From positions 48,137 to 112,136 of the forward strand of contig CAZBRD010000016.1 in assembly GCA_964494205.1 (NCBI GenBank): a DNA stretch of 64,000 bases, given 5' to 3'. Made by a program: the position numbers and the translations under genes. Shown piece by piece: positions 24,605-34,913 of this stretch. Under the pieces are notes generated by a model. It worked only from the letters and a program-made list of their open reading frames with translations. It did not search any database and was not told the origin of the DNA. Origin of the DNA: JBBTCX01 sp964494205 (GTDB taxonomy: Bacteria > Planctomycetota > Phycisphaerae > UBA1845). Each line of letters opens with the position of its first letter. Within the stretch, counting starts at the first letter, position 1.

Positions 24605-24997
24605 TCATCCAATCCTCTGCCCGAACGAAAACTCCACCATGTTTCCGTCGGGATCAGGCACGCCGCTGTAATACCCGACAATCGGGCCCGCGTCGATCGG
24701 CGGCCAAAGGCCCGTTATTCCGTCGGCTTCGCCCTTGCGGTAAGCGTTGTCGACCTCACTCCGCGAATCGACAGCCATGCCGATGTGCTGCCAGCGAGGC
24801 TGAATGTTCTTCTCGTAGGCCTCCTCGATCAGCACGATCACGAATTTGGGTGGGTCTTCTCCCCAACCGAGCCAGACGACGCGACTTCCATCGGTGCTGT
24901 TGCGATCGTGAACGACGCGCATGTTGCAGAATCGAAGGTAAAAGGCGATCGATGCATCGGCGTCGCGAACTTGCAGAGCGATGTGCGTGCATTTCAT
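24605..24997 (-). CDS. VOC/glyoxalase-fold protein
   Basis: 130 residues: two beta-alpha-beta-beta-beta units typical of lactoylglutathione lyases and related dioxygenases. Opens MKCTHIALQVRDADASIAFY with His in the first metal position and ends PDPDGNMVEFSF with Glu in the last. The middle QPRWQHIGMAVDSRSEVD supplies the second His. Closest in style to lactoylglutathione lyase-like proteins, but the substrate cannot be assigned. The start is the ATG of the family-typical N-terminus; a TTG ten codons upstream is open too. Confidence 0.87.
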   Translation of the reverse strand: MKCTHIALQVRDADASIAFYLRFCNMRVVHDRNSTDGSRVVWLGWGEDPPKFVIVLIEEAYEKNIQPRWQHIGMAVDSRSEVDNAYRKGEADGITGLWPPIDAGPIVGYYSGVPDPDGNMVEFSFGQRIG

Positions 24998-25165
24998 GGC
25001 ATCAACCAACCGTGTTGCGTTCAGCAATGAACTGACGGCTCAAACTGATACGTTGCGATTGATGATACGGTTTCTGTCAAACGCGATGCAATGGCGCGGT
25101 CTTGAAAGCGAAGCGGCAATCTGACCGTGAATAAGAAGCGCGCGTTCTGAAAGGAAGCGTGGGTC

Positions 25166-25435
25166 TTAAGCAAGTATGTCGAGCAAGCGCTCTACGGTGC
25201 CGTCGATGCGCCCCGGTGTTTCGAACGTGCCTTCGTTGATTTCCGAACGAATGGATTGAACCCATGCGTTTCGAAAGCTGGATGGCGCGAGATTATCTTG
25301 CTCGGTTTGTTCCAATTTGCGCGCATCTGCAACGGGCTGCGGGCGCGGGTGGGGGTGTAATGTGGACTTCGCAAGACTGATCGCAGGAGTTGATTCTGCA
25401 ATACCGGAGTAGTTCAAGCTGATCGAATAACTCAT
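25166..25435 (-). CDS. FlgM-like anti-sigma-28 factor
   Basis: 89 residues. The C-terminal half (SIRSEINEGTFETPGRIDGT then VERLLDILA) matches the sigma-28-binding region of FlgM (IK..I..GtY....IA..ll), with the ETPxRIDGTVERLL variant I associate with planctomycetes. The N-terminus is disordered, as expected for a protein exported through the flagellar hook. In flagellated bacteria it holds FliA until the hook is finished. A clear ribosome site (AAGGGGTG) precedes the ATG. No other bona fide flagellar gene is adjacent; the FlgT-like gene is 2 kb away. Confidence 0.75.
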   Translation of the reverse strand: MSYSISLNYSGIAESTPAISLAKSTLHPHPRPQPVADARKLEQTEQDNLAPSSFRNAWVQSIRSEINEGTFETPGRIDGTVERLLDILA

Positions 25436-25925
25436 GACTGCACACCCCTTACTCTTGCCGGTGGACCTTGTAGTGCTGACCTAGTTTGCCGGTCTTTGAT
25501 TCCCTTTTGCAAGCACATTTCGCGAGGCAAATTCTGCTCATTTTTGCGGGCAATTCGACTCGTTTCGAAGACGCGTTGTTGGTTACCCAGGTTGTTTCAG
25601 CACTTCAGTGTGTCGGGCGTCTTCGCGGGAGTTCCGATATTGCTTCAACGCTGTTTCTAGTATCGTCGCGGCGGTTTTTCGCGCTTGAACGAAACTACAA
25701 AGCTGACATGATTTCACAATTGCGACACACAATACCTAGCAAGGAGAATCGCTGTTTCCAACGAGATATTGCGGTTTATGTCGTTTTCGCGCGGCGGAAA
25801 TTGCCGCGATTTCATAGAAGCGTAATTTAGTCGTAATCTCGATGGATCTCAGTTTTTCGCGAACGCGTTTCCCAATACTGAAAACGCGGTACGTATTTTT
25901 CTGCTGATTTGAAGGAAATTCCAGC
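25436..25925. other. 490-base AT-richer gap
   Basis: Noticeably richer in A/T than its surroundings. A 114-codon open frame on the plus strand lacks a ribosome site, domain signals or coding bias and is not called. An inverted repeat GCGCGGCGGAAATTGCCGCG lies near 25790. Probably the promoter region of the FlgM-like gene plus the end of htrA; no sigma-28 or sigma-54 consensus was found. Confidence 0.4.
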
Positions 25926-27050
25926 CTAATTGTCTAGCGCCTGAAGCGTGACTTTGGTTTGGCGCTCCTTGCCGTCACGGATGTAGGTCACCGCGACTTC
26001 GTCACCGACCTGAAAGCGGGCCAATGCGTCGAGCAGATCTGATTGTTGCTGAATACGATCATTCGCAACTTGAACGATGATGTCGCCGAGTTGCGACGGC
26101 AAGCCATTCGCAATCGTCGTACCGCGAAGCCCCGCGCGACCGGCTGCACTCTGGGGCGAGACTTCCAGAAGCAGCACGCCCACGATGTTCATTCGTCTTG
26201 TGTACACGTCGGGCACGGTGGTTACGCCCAGGCCAGGTCGAGTCACGCGACCGAATCGTATGATCTCGAGCACAACCTGGTTGACCGTATCAATCGGCAC
26301 CGCGAAGCCGATTCCCGCGCTCACGCCCGACGGGCTCGCAATCTGCGTGTTCACCCCAATGAGCCGACCCGCGCTGTCGAGCAACGGTCCACCGGAGTTT
26401 CCCGGGTTGATGGCTGCGTCCGTTTGAATCACGTCGGAGATCCGGCGATCGTTGACGGACGTGATTTGACGACCCAATGCGCTGACCACGCCGGTCGTCA
26501 GTGTTTGATCCAGGCCGAATGGGTTGCCAATGGCAATGACCTTTTGGCCCACCTGCAAGTTGTCGGATTGGCCGATGGGAAGCGGCGTGAGTTTGTCGCG
26601 TGGCGCATCCACTTTCAGGACCGCGATGTCCTTGTCGGGGGCGCGTCCCACAATCTTCGCAGGATAAGAGGTCTGATCGGCGAAGGTGACTTCAATGGCG
26701 TCGGCTCCGTAGACCACATGATAATTGGTGACGACGTGACCTTCGGTATCATACACGAATCCCGAACCTGACCCGCGCGGGATTTCGAAGACGTCGAGGC
26801 TCAGCATGTTCCGCCGGACGTTCAGGCTTGTGATTTGAACGACAGCCGGTGACGATTGGCGGAACACGTCGATCGTGGCCTTCTCGTCGCTGGCCAAATC
26901 GCCACGGGCAGCAACAGGCTGCGGCTTGTAATGCGGGTTGGTCAGGCTGCCTCCGGTGTTGGATTTCACTAGATTCCAGACGAGCAGGAAGACCAGCGCG
27001 CAAATGGCGACCAGCGAGAGTGAATTGATTCGATGCGGCTCTCCGTTCAT
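25926..27050 (-). CDS. HtrA/Deg-type serine protease with PDZ domain
   Basis: Membrane-anchored quality-control protease, 374 residues. The open frame runs back into a tRNA gene, so the start must be internal; ATG 27050 gives a short N-terminus and one membrane segment (LSLVAICALVFLLVW, 11-25). Catalytic triad: His111 in TNYHVV, Asp141 in DKDIAVLK, Ser219 in GNSGGP. A single PDZ domain follows from about residue 275 (RPGLGVTTVPDVYTRR ... GDIIVQVANDRIQ), the DegS-like arrangement. It faces the periplasm or its planctomycete equivalent. Probably read through from the tRNA promoter upstream. Confidence 0.93.
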   Translation of the reverse strand: MNGEPHRINSLSLVAICALVFLLVWNLVKSNTGGSLTNPHYKPQPVAARGDLASDEKATIDVFRQSSPAVVQITSLNVRRNMLSLDVFEIPRGSGSGFVYDTEGHVVTNYHVVYGADAIEVTFADQTSYPAKIVGRAPDKDIAVLKVDAPRDKLTPLPIGQSDNLQVGQKVIAIGNPFGLDQTLTTGVVSALGRQITSVNDRRISDVIQTDAAINPGNSGGPLLDSAGRLIGVNTQIASPSGVSAGIGFAVPIDTVNQVVLEIIRFGRVTRPGLGVTTVPDVYTRRMNIVGVLLLEVSPQSAAGRAGLRGTTIANGLPSQLGDIIVQVANDRIQQQSDLLDALARFQVGDEVAVTYIRDGKERQTKVTLQALDN

Positions 27051-27142
27051 CGATGGATAGCGTATTCCTGCGACGACCAAGCGGCAACGACGGCGTGTTT
27101 GTGAAGTTGTCGCAAAGTCCAACCGGGCAAGTGCGAGGACAA

Positions 27143-27214
27143 AGCCGACAGAGGGAATTGAACCCTCAACCCCGGCTTTACGAAAGCCGTGCTCTACCAT
27201 TGAGCTATGTCGGC
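27143..27214 (-). tRNA. tRNA-Thr (anticodon CGT)
   Basis: Full cloverleaf on the minus strand: acceptor GCCGACA pairs with TGTCGGC; D arm GCTC/GAGC; anticodon arm CGGCT-TTCGTAA-AGCCG with CGT at positions 34-36; five-base variable loop; T arm GAGGG-TTCAATT-CCCTC. CCA is not encoded and the discriminator base is T, so CCA-adding enzyme is needed. The CGT-anticodon species reads ACG codons. Confidence 0.95.
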
Positions 27215-27526
27215 GCAAGCGAATTCGCAGGCGAAACCCAGATTCTGGACAGGCGGGCGGCGCTTGTCAAGAAATCGAGTTTTGACGCGAATCACTAAGA
27301 AAATCGGTCTCTGAGCGGCTGCGATTCGCTTGGCCATACCCCCCAACTTTTCAGATGCAACGGACTGCTAATCTCTCAACCCAATTGCGTTTGCGGGTCA
27401 CGCAACTGGATCACGCACTGCTCACAGAGCAGTGGCACACGGGCACGCGACTTTCTAAGTGAAACGGACCCTTTGTTACTCTGCTGTTTGTGTGCCGCTT
27501 TTGGCGTCAAAAGGTACAATGTCAGC
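27215..27526. other. Gap between tRNA-Thr and the carbonic anhydrase gene
   Basis: About 310 bases with no gene. It must contain the tRNA promoter (minus) and that of the next gene (plus). A TACAAT lies at 27515-27520 but has no matching -35 at the right distance. Contains small hairpins such as CACTGCTCACAGAGCAGTG near 27416. Confidence 0.45.
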
Positions 27527-28087
27527 ATGACTCAACCAGTGATCGCGCGACTTGGAAAGGGCGTTTACATCGCCGACACGGCCTACGTCGCCGGCGACGT
27601 TGAGCTCGGCGACAACGTGACGGTGATGCACCATGTCATGATTCGCGGGGACATCGCACCGATCCGCATCGGCGCTCGTACTAACATTCAGGATGGGACC
27701 GTTGTTCACACCCCGACCGGCGTGCCGCTGGACATTGCGGAAGACGTCGGCATTGGCCACCGTGCGATCGTTCACTGTCGCAGGGTTGGCCCGCGAACGC
27801 TGATCGGCATGGGTGCCATCGTTCTCGACAACGCGGAGATCGGAAGTCGCTGCCTGGTGGCGGCAGGGTGCGTGGTACCGCCGGGGATGAAAGTGCCTGA
27901 CGGAAGCGTCATCATGGGTGTGCCCGGCAAGATCGTCCGAACCGTGACCGATGCCGATTTGAAGGCCATCGACCACGTGGTGGCGAGCTATCAGGAGCTG
28001 GGCAAAAAGCACGCAGCGGGCATTTTCCCGAATATGGCGCCCTGGCCGCCGAATCCACAAGGGAAGGGCCCTGTAAGTGGAGCTTGA
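27527..28087 (+). CDS. Gamma-class carbonic anhydrase/YrdA-like hexapeptide protein
   Basis: Left-handed beta-helix trimer, 186 residues. Hexapeptide repeats run from about residue 20 to 140 (VAGDVELGDNVTVMHHVMIR ... AIVLDNAEIGSRCLVAAG). The three metal-binding His are in VVHTPTG and in GIGHRAIVHC, as in YrdA/CaiE-type proteins. Many such proteins bind zinc but have weak or no carbonic anhydrase activity, so the reaction is uncertain. The start is the ATG at the family-typical N-terminus (PVIARLGKGVYIAD); an upstream in-frame extension has no support. Confidence 0.9.
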   Translation: MTQPVIARLGKGVYIADTAYVAGDVELGDNVTVMHHVMIRGDIAPIRIGARTNIQDGTVVHTPTGVPLDIAEDVGIGHRAIVHCRRVGPRTLIGMGAIVLDNAEIGSRCLVAAGCVVPPGMKVPDGSVIMGVPGKIVRTVTDADLKAIDHVVASYQELGKKHAAGIFPNMAPWPPNPQGKGPVSGA

Positions 28088-28150
28088 ACGATTGCAATGC
28101 ATGTCAGCTTGAGTAGGAATCTGTCGATATCGTTCGATTTCCAAAGTGGT

Positions 28151-28156
28151 TATAAT
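28151..28156 (+). promoter_or_regulatory. Possible -10 element upstream of the Ser/Thr kinase gene
   Basis: Perfect TATAAT, but the hexamer 17 bases upstream (TATCGT) is poor. It would give a leader of about 220 bases. Confidence 0.25.
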
Positions 28157-28380
28157 CGATGTTACGATTTCAACTTGCCGATGTCCTCGATTCTTTGCAC
28201 ATTGCGGTTCGATGAACGTGTAGAAGACTTCATCGGGCCGCGACATTAGTTTCTGAGTTAGTTAATGCGAAAGCACAATAGGGCGACAAACGTTCGGGCG
28301 AGATGATCGTCTATAGGGTGGCCGGGCCATCCGTTGAATTGCGAAAGTAGAATAGTAGAGCAACGAAGCAGGCGGACTAC

Positions 28381-30762
28381 ATGCCAGACCCAAGCCAATC
28401 AGGTTCCAAGTCGCCGTTGAAATCGTTCGGCGATTTTGAAATCCGCCGCGAGATCGGTCGCGGAGGCATGGGGACCGTCTACGAGGCGTGGCAAACATCA
28501 CTGAAACGAACTGTCGCGCTAAAGATCATGGCGGGGCACATCGGGTCGTCGCCGTCCTCTGTACTTCGCTTTCAGCGCGAAGCGCAGGCAGCCGCGAAGC
28601 TGCAACATTCCAATATCATCCCCATTTTTGCTCAGGGCAACGAGGAGACGGTCTACTACTACGCGATGGAACTCGTCCAAGGCCGCAGCCTCAACTATGT
28701 AATCGCCGACCTGCGTGTGAAGGCGGGCATCAAGAGCTCGGAAGACGAGCCGGCGGAGACGATCGCCATCGATCGTCAGGGATCTGGCGCGGGTAGTGTT
28801 TCGAGTGGCGGCGGATCGCGCGCTCAAACGGCGCCACATTCGCCTTCCACCAGCGGGTCGAGCATCTTCTTCACCCATGCGACCAGCGATTATCGTACGC
28901 CGGAGTTCTTCCGCGCGGTTGCGCACCATATTGCTGCGGTGGCTGATGCCCTGGATTACGCACACAAAAAAGGCGTCATTCATCGCGACATCAAACCGCA
29001 CAACTTGATACTGGGTGACGATGGTCGCGTTCGTGTTTCAGACTTTGGCCTCGCGCGAATTGCGGAGCAGCCGGGCGTGACGATGACCGGCGAGGTTATG
29101 GGTTCGCCGCTTTACATGTCGCCGGAGCAGATTGTTTCGGGTCCGGGTCACGTCGATCACCGCACAGATATCTATTCGCTCGGCGCTACGATGTACGAAT
29201 GGTTGACGCTTCGCACACCTTATCCTGGCGAATCGCGAGATCGCGTGATCAGCCTGTTGCTGACGTCGGAGGCTGCGAGCCCGCATTCGCACAACCCGGC
29301 CATTCCTGTTGATCTCGAAACGATCTGCATGAAAGCCATCGAACGGGATTGCGCCCGTCGATACCAACATGCCTGCGAAGTGCGCGACGATCTTCAGCGA
29401 TTCATCGAGGGTCGCCCGATTCAGGCCAAGCGCGCAAGCCTGGCTGTGCGGATTCGCAAGTTTGTGGGTCGCAATCCTCTTGCCTCGCTGGCGAGCGCAG
29501 CCGCGGTCATCGCGGTCGCGCTTACGGCTGCGCTGGTTAACACGAACCAGGTCGCACGTGAGCAAACGGTCGCGCGACAGGAAAAGGAAGAAACGGCCAA
29601 GCAGGCTGTCGCGGATACGGGTCGACTGTGGTCCATGCTGCAGATGGCCAGCGGCGTGCTGCCTCCGGAGATCGGCGGTCTCGTGCCGGTGGCAGAGAAG
29701 GTGAAGCCCGTTGTTCAGGAGTTGGTGGAGAGCGGTCAAAAGGCGGCGGCCAATGCGGCTGCGGCTCGCTCCAATACACCTGCCAGCCCCGCGGGTAACC
29801 CGTTCAACGCGCAGGGCATCGCGCTGCGGACTGCGAACGATCTGTATTCGTCGTTGCGTCCCCACAACGCGGCGTCCCCAGGCAATCCAACCACCGACCT
29901 GATGGCCAACCTCTTCGAGAGTGCGCTAAGCAATTGGCCGCAGAACATGCAGACGGCCTGCGCGTTGGTGGAGCAGGTATTGAGGGTTCGACAGGATGAT
30001 TTCGATGCCCGTCATCTGCACGCGGCAGTGAGCGCGGGACAGCGGAAGTTCGACGACCTGAACACGGATGCGAATGAACTGATCCGCCTGCGAGCCACTG
30101 AATCTGTCGGATACCTCTGGCGTGGGATCGGGCGATTGATGTCGGACGACGCGGTGGGTGCGCTGGTCGATTTTGGCCGTGCCTCGGAAATGGATGAGTC
30201 GTCTCCCTGGCCGCGCATTCTGCGGGGTCTGAGTCTGGTCCAGCTTGGCAAGAATGAAGAGGCCATGTCGGACTTCAATCAGGTGCTTGTGGCGCATCCA
30301 AATCTGCCCGCTGCGTTACTTGGTCGAGCGACCGCCCATCATCGCATGGGCAACCTTGAAACCGCGCTGGCCGATCTGACGCACGTCATTGAAGTCGAGC
30401 CGAGCAATGCAGACGCATACGCCGCCCGTGCGGAGGTGCATAAGGCCTTGAACCACGTGAACGAATCGGTGGCTGATTACAGCAAAGCGATCGACATCAT
30501 CGGCAACAACCCGGCGCTGTTGATCCCGCTTATGCTCGAGCAAAACCGTATGCGAAATGGATCGCCGCCGACGGATGTACAGGGCACGCAGACCGACGCG
30601 AACGCCAAGAAGGCGGAGCCGACTTCGTCCGGCAACTCCTCGGCTGCTCACCCGGTCATGCAGCGTCCCACGTGGAAGGGCGAGAGCACCCCGACCGTGT
30701 TTCGAACCGGTCCTCTTTCGCTGCTGTCCAATCTGCTAGCACTTTCACGATGGTTCCGATGA
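28381..30762 (+). CDS. Membrane Ser/Thr protein kinase with TPR-like C-terminus
   Basis: Hanks-type kinase of 793 residues. Gly-rich loop IGRGGMGTVYEA (25-36), catalytic Lys48 in VALK, HRDIKPHN at 201-208, DFGLAR at 221, and SPLYMSPEQ. Residues about 122-175 are a Ser/Gly-rich insert between the N- and C-lobes (SGAGSVSSGGGSRAQTAPHS), probably flexible. A membrane segment follows the kinase domain (LASLASAAAVIAVALTAALV, about 365-385). An Ala-rich helical region and at least three TPR-like units (from about 545 to 720) follow, probably extracytoplasmic. This is a common planctomycete architecture. The stop overlaps the next gene's ATG (ATGA). Confidence 0.93.
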   Translation: MPDPSQSGSKSPLKSFGDFEIRREIGRGGMGTVYEAWQTSLKRTVALKIMAGHIGSSPSSVLRFQREAQAAAKLQHSNIIPIFAQGNEETVYYYAMELVQGRSLNYVIADLRVKAGIKSSEDEPAETIAIDRQGSGAGSVSSGGGSRAQTAPHSPSTSGSSIFFTHATSDYRTPEFFRAVAHHIAAVADALDYAHKKGVIHRDIKPHNLILGDDGRVRVSDFGLARIAEQPGVTMTGEVMGSPLYMSPEQIVSGPGHVDHRTDIYSLGATMYEWLTLRTPYPGESRDRVISLLLTSEAASPHSHNPAIPVDLETICMKAIERDCARRYQHACEVRDDLQRFIEGRPIQAKRASLAVRIRKFVGRNPLASLASAAAVIAVALTAALVNTNQVAREQTVARQEKEETAKQAVADTGRLWSMLQMASGVLPPEIGGLVPVAEKVKPVVQELVESGQKAAANAAAARSNTPASPAGNPFNAQGIALRTANDLYSSLRPHNAASPGNPTTDLMANLFESALSNWPQNMQTACALVEQVLRVRQDDFDARHLHAAVSAGQRKFDDLNTDANELIRLRATESVGYLWRGIGRLMSDDAVGALVDFGRASEMDESSPWPRILRGLSLVQLGKNEEAMSDFNQVLVAHPNLPAALLGRATAHHRMGNLETALADLTHVIEVEPSNADAYAARAEVHKALNHVNESVADYSKAIDIIGNNPALLIPLMLEQNRMRNGSPPTDVQGTQTDANAKKAEPTSSGNSSAAHPVMQRPTWKGESTPTVFRTGPLSLLSNLLALSRWFR

Positions 30763-31223
30763 GCGCGACGCCGGGTTCTTCGTCACACCACTCGTCCGTC
30801 CACGGCATTGAAATCCTCAAGGGGCGATTGCCGGAATCGGAGTTTACGTTTTCATTCGGCCGCAGCTCCGGGCCCGGCGGGCAGAACGTGAACAAGGTGA
30901 ACACGCGAGTCACTTTGTATCTTGACTTGCTCGGGTCGTCATCGCTTACTGAAATGGAAAAGCAACGGATCGCATCTAAGTTGGCCAATCGCATGTCAGA
31001 GGATGGCACTTTTCGTGTGGTTAGCAGCAAGTTTCGCACGCAGATCGCCAACCGGAAGGCGGCGGTTGAGCGTTGTTATGAATTGCTGGCGGATGCACTG
31101 CACGTGCACAAGGCCCGCACGCGCACCAAGCCGACGGCAGGCTCTAAGCGGCGGAGGCTGGAAGAAAAGCGTAGTCGCTCGCAAAAGAAATCACTGCGAA
31201 GCTCGCGCGCCGACCACGATTGA
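30759..31223 (+). CDS. arfB: ArfB/YaeJ-like peptidyl-tRNA hydrolase (ribosome rescue)
   Basis: Releases peptides from stalled ribosomes without codon recognition. 154 residues. The catalytic GGQ lies in SSGPGGQNVNKVNTRVTL near residue 38, and there is a long basic tail (KPTAGSKRRRLEEKRSRSQK) that enters the empty mRNA channel in known ArfB. RF1/RF2 codon-reading domains are absent. ATG 30759 overlaps the kinase stop as ATGA; ATG 30750 three codons earlier is an alternative. Coupling to a Ser/Thr kinase gene is unusual and may simply be positional. Confidence 0.92.
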   Translation: MSATPGSSSHHSSVHGIEILKGRLPESEFTFSFGRSSGPGGQNVNKVNTRVTLYLDLLGSSSLTEMEKQRIASKLANRMSEDGTFRVVSSKFRTQIANRKAAVERCYELLADALHVHKARTRTKPTAGSKRRRLEEKRSRSQKKSLRSSRADHD

Positions 31224-31235
31224 CTTTTGATTTTC

Positions 31236-31396
31236 ACCACAAAGGCACAAAGTCACCAAGGTGGAGGAAGATAGGGCTACGCTACAGCATCGTTTCGCAG
31301 GAATCTACCAAGCAAGTTGTCTAAGCGGGTTGAATGAAATCTGCGCGGCAATCTCTCAGCCAATTCACCTTTGTGCCTTGGTGTCTTTGTGGTTCA
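31236..31396. repeat. Inverted pair of family G repeats between converging genes
   Basis: ACCACAAAGGCACAAAGTCA at the left and CCTTTGTGCCTTGGTGTCTT at the right are mutually complementary over about 28 bases and enclose about 100 bases. A transcript from either strand could fold into a long stem, a possible bidirectional terminator for arfB and glnS. Confidence 0.6.
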
Positions 31397-31416
31397 ACTT
31401 TTCGCCAAGGAATCGA

Positions 31417-33165
<1,749 letters not shown>

Positions 33166-33168
33166 AAT

Positions 33169-33268
33169 AGTAGGGCGGGTTTTACCCGCCGCGTATTTCC
33201 AAGAGTAAGGCGGGTTATACCCGCCGTGCCATCGTTGTTACGGAAAGGCGAGTGGAACCCGCCCTACG
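33169..33268. repeat. Family J repeat array between gltX and glnS
   Basis: Three relatives in series: TAGGGCGGGTTTTACCCGCC, TAAGGCGGGTTATACCCGCC and GGCGAGTGGAACCCGCCCTA. Each forms a short hairpin. The array occupies the whole gap between the two synthetase genes and abuts the glnS start. Confidence 0.8.
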
Positions 33269-33277
33269 ACCATTCGC

Positions 33278-34777
33278 CTACACGATTGCTCGAAGCGCAA
33301 GGCATCGCTCGATGCGGGCCAGCGTGCTTGGTTTTCCTAATAGCTCCAGACTTTCGCCAATCGTGGGGCTGATCGTCGAGCCGGTGATAGCCACGCGAAT
33401 CGGCTGGGCGACGTCCCCGAGCTTCACACCTTTTTCTTCTACGATTGTCTTTAGCTCCGCTTCGATCTGTTCCGCACGCCAAGACGATAGTGCGCCCAGT
33501 CTTGGTGCCAACATTTCAAGCATCGCGAACCCTGCACTATCTTTATTGGCGAGAACTTTCTGTACAGACTTCGGGTCGAACTCAATGTCGCCGTCGTTCA
33601 CAAACAGGAAACGCACCTTGTTTTCGACGTCAGAGAAAATGCGAAAACCGTGACAAATGTCGAGTAGCTTGGCCAGCTTCGCATCATCCGCGGACTTCAT
33701 CGGTGAACCGTTGACCGCGATGTAGTCCTTGAACGCTTCCAGCAATCTGGCCTTCGATACTCTCGTCGCCCATTCCGTATTGAACGCAGCTAACTTCGCG
33801 CGATCGAATCGCGCATTCGTCTTGCCGATACGCTCAACCTCAAACGCCTGAATCAACTCAGGGATTTCAAACTTCTCGCGATCGTCGCCCGGCGACCAGC
33901 CGAGCAGCGCGATGTAATTCAAGATGGCTTCGGGCAGGTAGCCGCTCAAACGGAAATCGTGCACGTCGATCTCCGGCGGTTTCTCGCCCTTAGCGATGGC
34001 TTTCTCCTTGTCGCGCTTGCTCATCTTGGTGCCGTCGACGTTGAAGATCAGCGGCAGGTGCGCATATCGCGGCGTCGGGACGCCCAGCGCCCACTGGATC
34101 GCGATGTGCTTCGGCGTGTTCATCAAATGCTCTTGCGCGCGAAGCACGTCGGAGATTTTCATCAGCGCGTCATCCACCACGCACGCAAAGTGATACGTGG
34201 GGAATCCGTCGCTTTTCTGGATAACGAAGTCTTCGAGCTGGTCCGCACCGACCGTGACCTCGCCGAGGATTCGATCAACCACCGTGATCGACGTGTTCGG
34301 CATCTTGAGTCGCACAACCACGGGGCGACCGGACTTACGCGCAGCCAAACCCTGTTCGATCGTCGGCAGTGGATTGGGGCGCGGGTACCTGAAACCAGCA
34401 CCCTTGGCCTTCGCATCCGCGCGCATCTTGTCGAGTTCTTCCGGCGACTCCATCGCATAGTACGCTTGGCCGGATTCGAGAAGTCGCTGCAAGTGTTCGT
34501 TGTAAATATCGAGCCTCTGAGCTTGGAAATAAGGTCCGACGGGACCGCCAGCTTCAGGGCCTTCGTCCCAGTTCAAACCGAGCCAGCGAAGGTCGCTCAG
34601 AATCTTGCCGACGGAGTCTTCAATGTTTCGCAACTGATCGGTGTCTTCAATTCGCAGGATGAACGTGCCGTTGTTTTTCCTCGCGTACAGCCAGTTGAAC
34701 AAAACGGTGCGCGCACCGCCGATGTGCAGATAGCCGGTGGGCGACGGAGCGAATCTAACTCGAACGGAATCAGTCAT
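33278..34777 (-). CDS. gltX: Glutamyl-tRNA synthetase
   Basis: Charges tRNA-Glu. 499 residues from the ATG that opens MTDSVRVRFAPSPTGYLHIG; a start ten codons earlier is unsupported. HIGG is at 18-21, and the KMSKS loop GTKMSKRDKEK is near 236. The zinc-binding insertion region carries no clear Cys cluster. The C-terminal anticodon-binding helical domain is complete. A hairpin lies 20 bases upstream of the start, where it could act as attenuator or as terminator of pssA. Confidence 0.96.
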   Translation of the reverse strand: MTDSVRVRFAPSPTGYLHIGGARTVLFNWLYARKNNGTFILRIEDTDQLRNIEDSVGKILSDLRWLGLNWDEGPEAGGPVGPYFQAQRLDIYNEHLQRLLESGQAYYAMESPEELDKMRADAKAKGAGFRYPRPNPLPTIEQGLAARKSGRPVVVRLKMPNTSITVVDRILGEVTVGADQLEDFVIQKSDGFPTYHFACVVDDALMKISDVLRAQEHLMNTPKHIAIQWALGVPTPRYAHLPLIFNVDGTKMSKRDKEKAIAKGEKPPEIDVHDFRLSGYLPEAILNYIALLGWSPGDDREKFEIPELIQAFEVERIGKTNARFDRAKLAAFNTEWATRVSKARLLEAFKDYIAVNGSPMKSADDAKLAKLLDICHGFRIFSDVENKVRFLFVNDGDIEFDPKSVQKVLANKDSAGFAMLEMLAPRLGALSSWRAEQIEAELKTIVEEKGVKLGDVAQPIRVAITGSTISPTIGESLELLGKPSTLARIERCLALRAIV

Positions 34778-34797
34778 AAAAGCAAAATCAAATACGA

Positions 34798-34819
34798 GCG
34801 TCGGCAATCGCGCCGACGC
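34798..34819 (-). terminator. Hairpin terminator or attenuator between pssA and gltX
   Basis: On the minus strand GCGTCGGC-GCGATT-GCCGACGC, eight base pairs, followed by TCGTATTTGATTTTGCTTTT. It is 95 bases past the pssA stop and 20 before the gltX start, so it may end the former or control the latter. Confidence 0.55.
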
Positions 34820-34913
34820 ATCAAAGGGGCGTATCCTAACGGTATTTATGGTGAGTGTGTAGTACGTGTTCGCGGTGCAGAGAGACGATCCGTTGGGCGG
34901 AACGAGCGAAAAG

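Noticed and set aside
25486..25830. 114-codon open frame in the AT-richer gap
   Set aside because: No ribosome site, no recognisable features and no coding bias.
27051..27218. In-frame N-terminal extension of the HtrA protein
   Set aside because: The first part is the tRNA-Thr gene read as protein.
33169..33268. Possible CRISPR array from three spaced hairpins
   Set aside because: Units are unequal, only three, spacers are under 30 bases and no cas gene is near.
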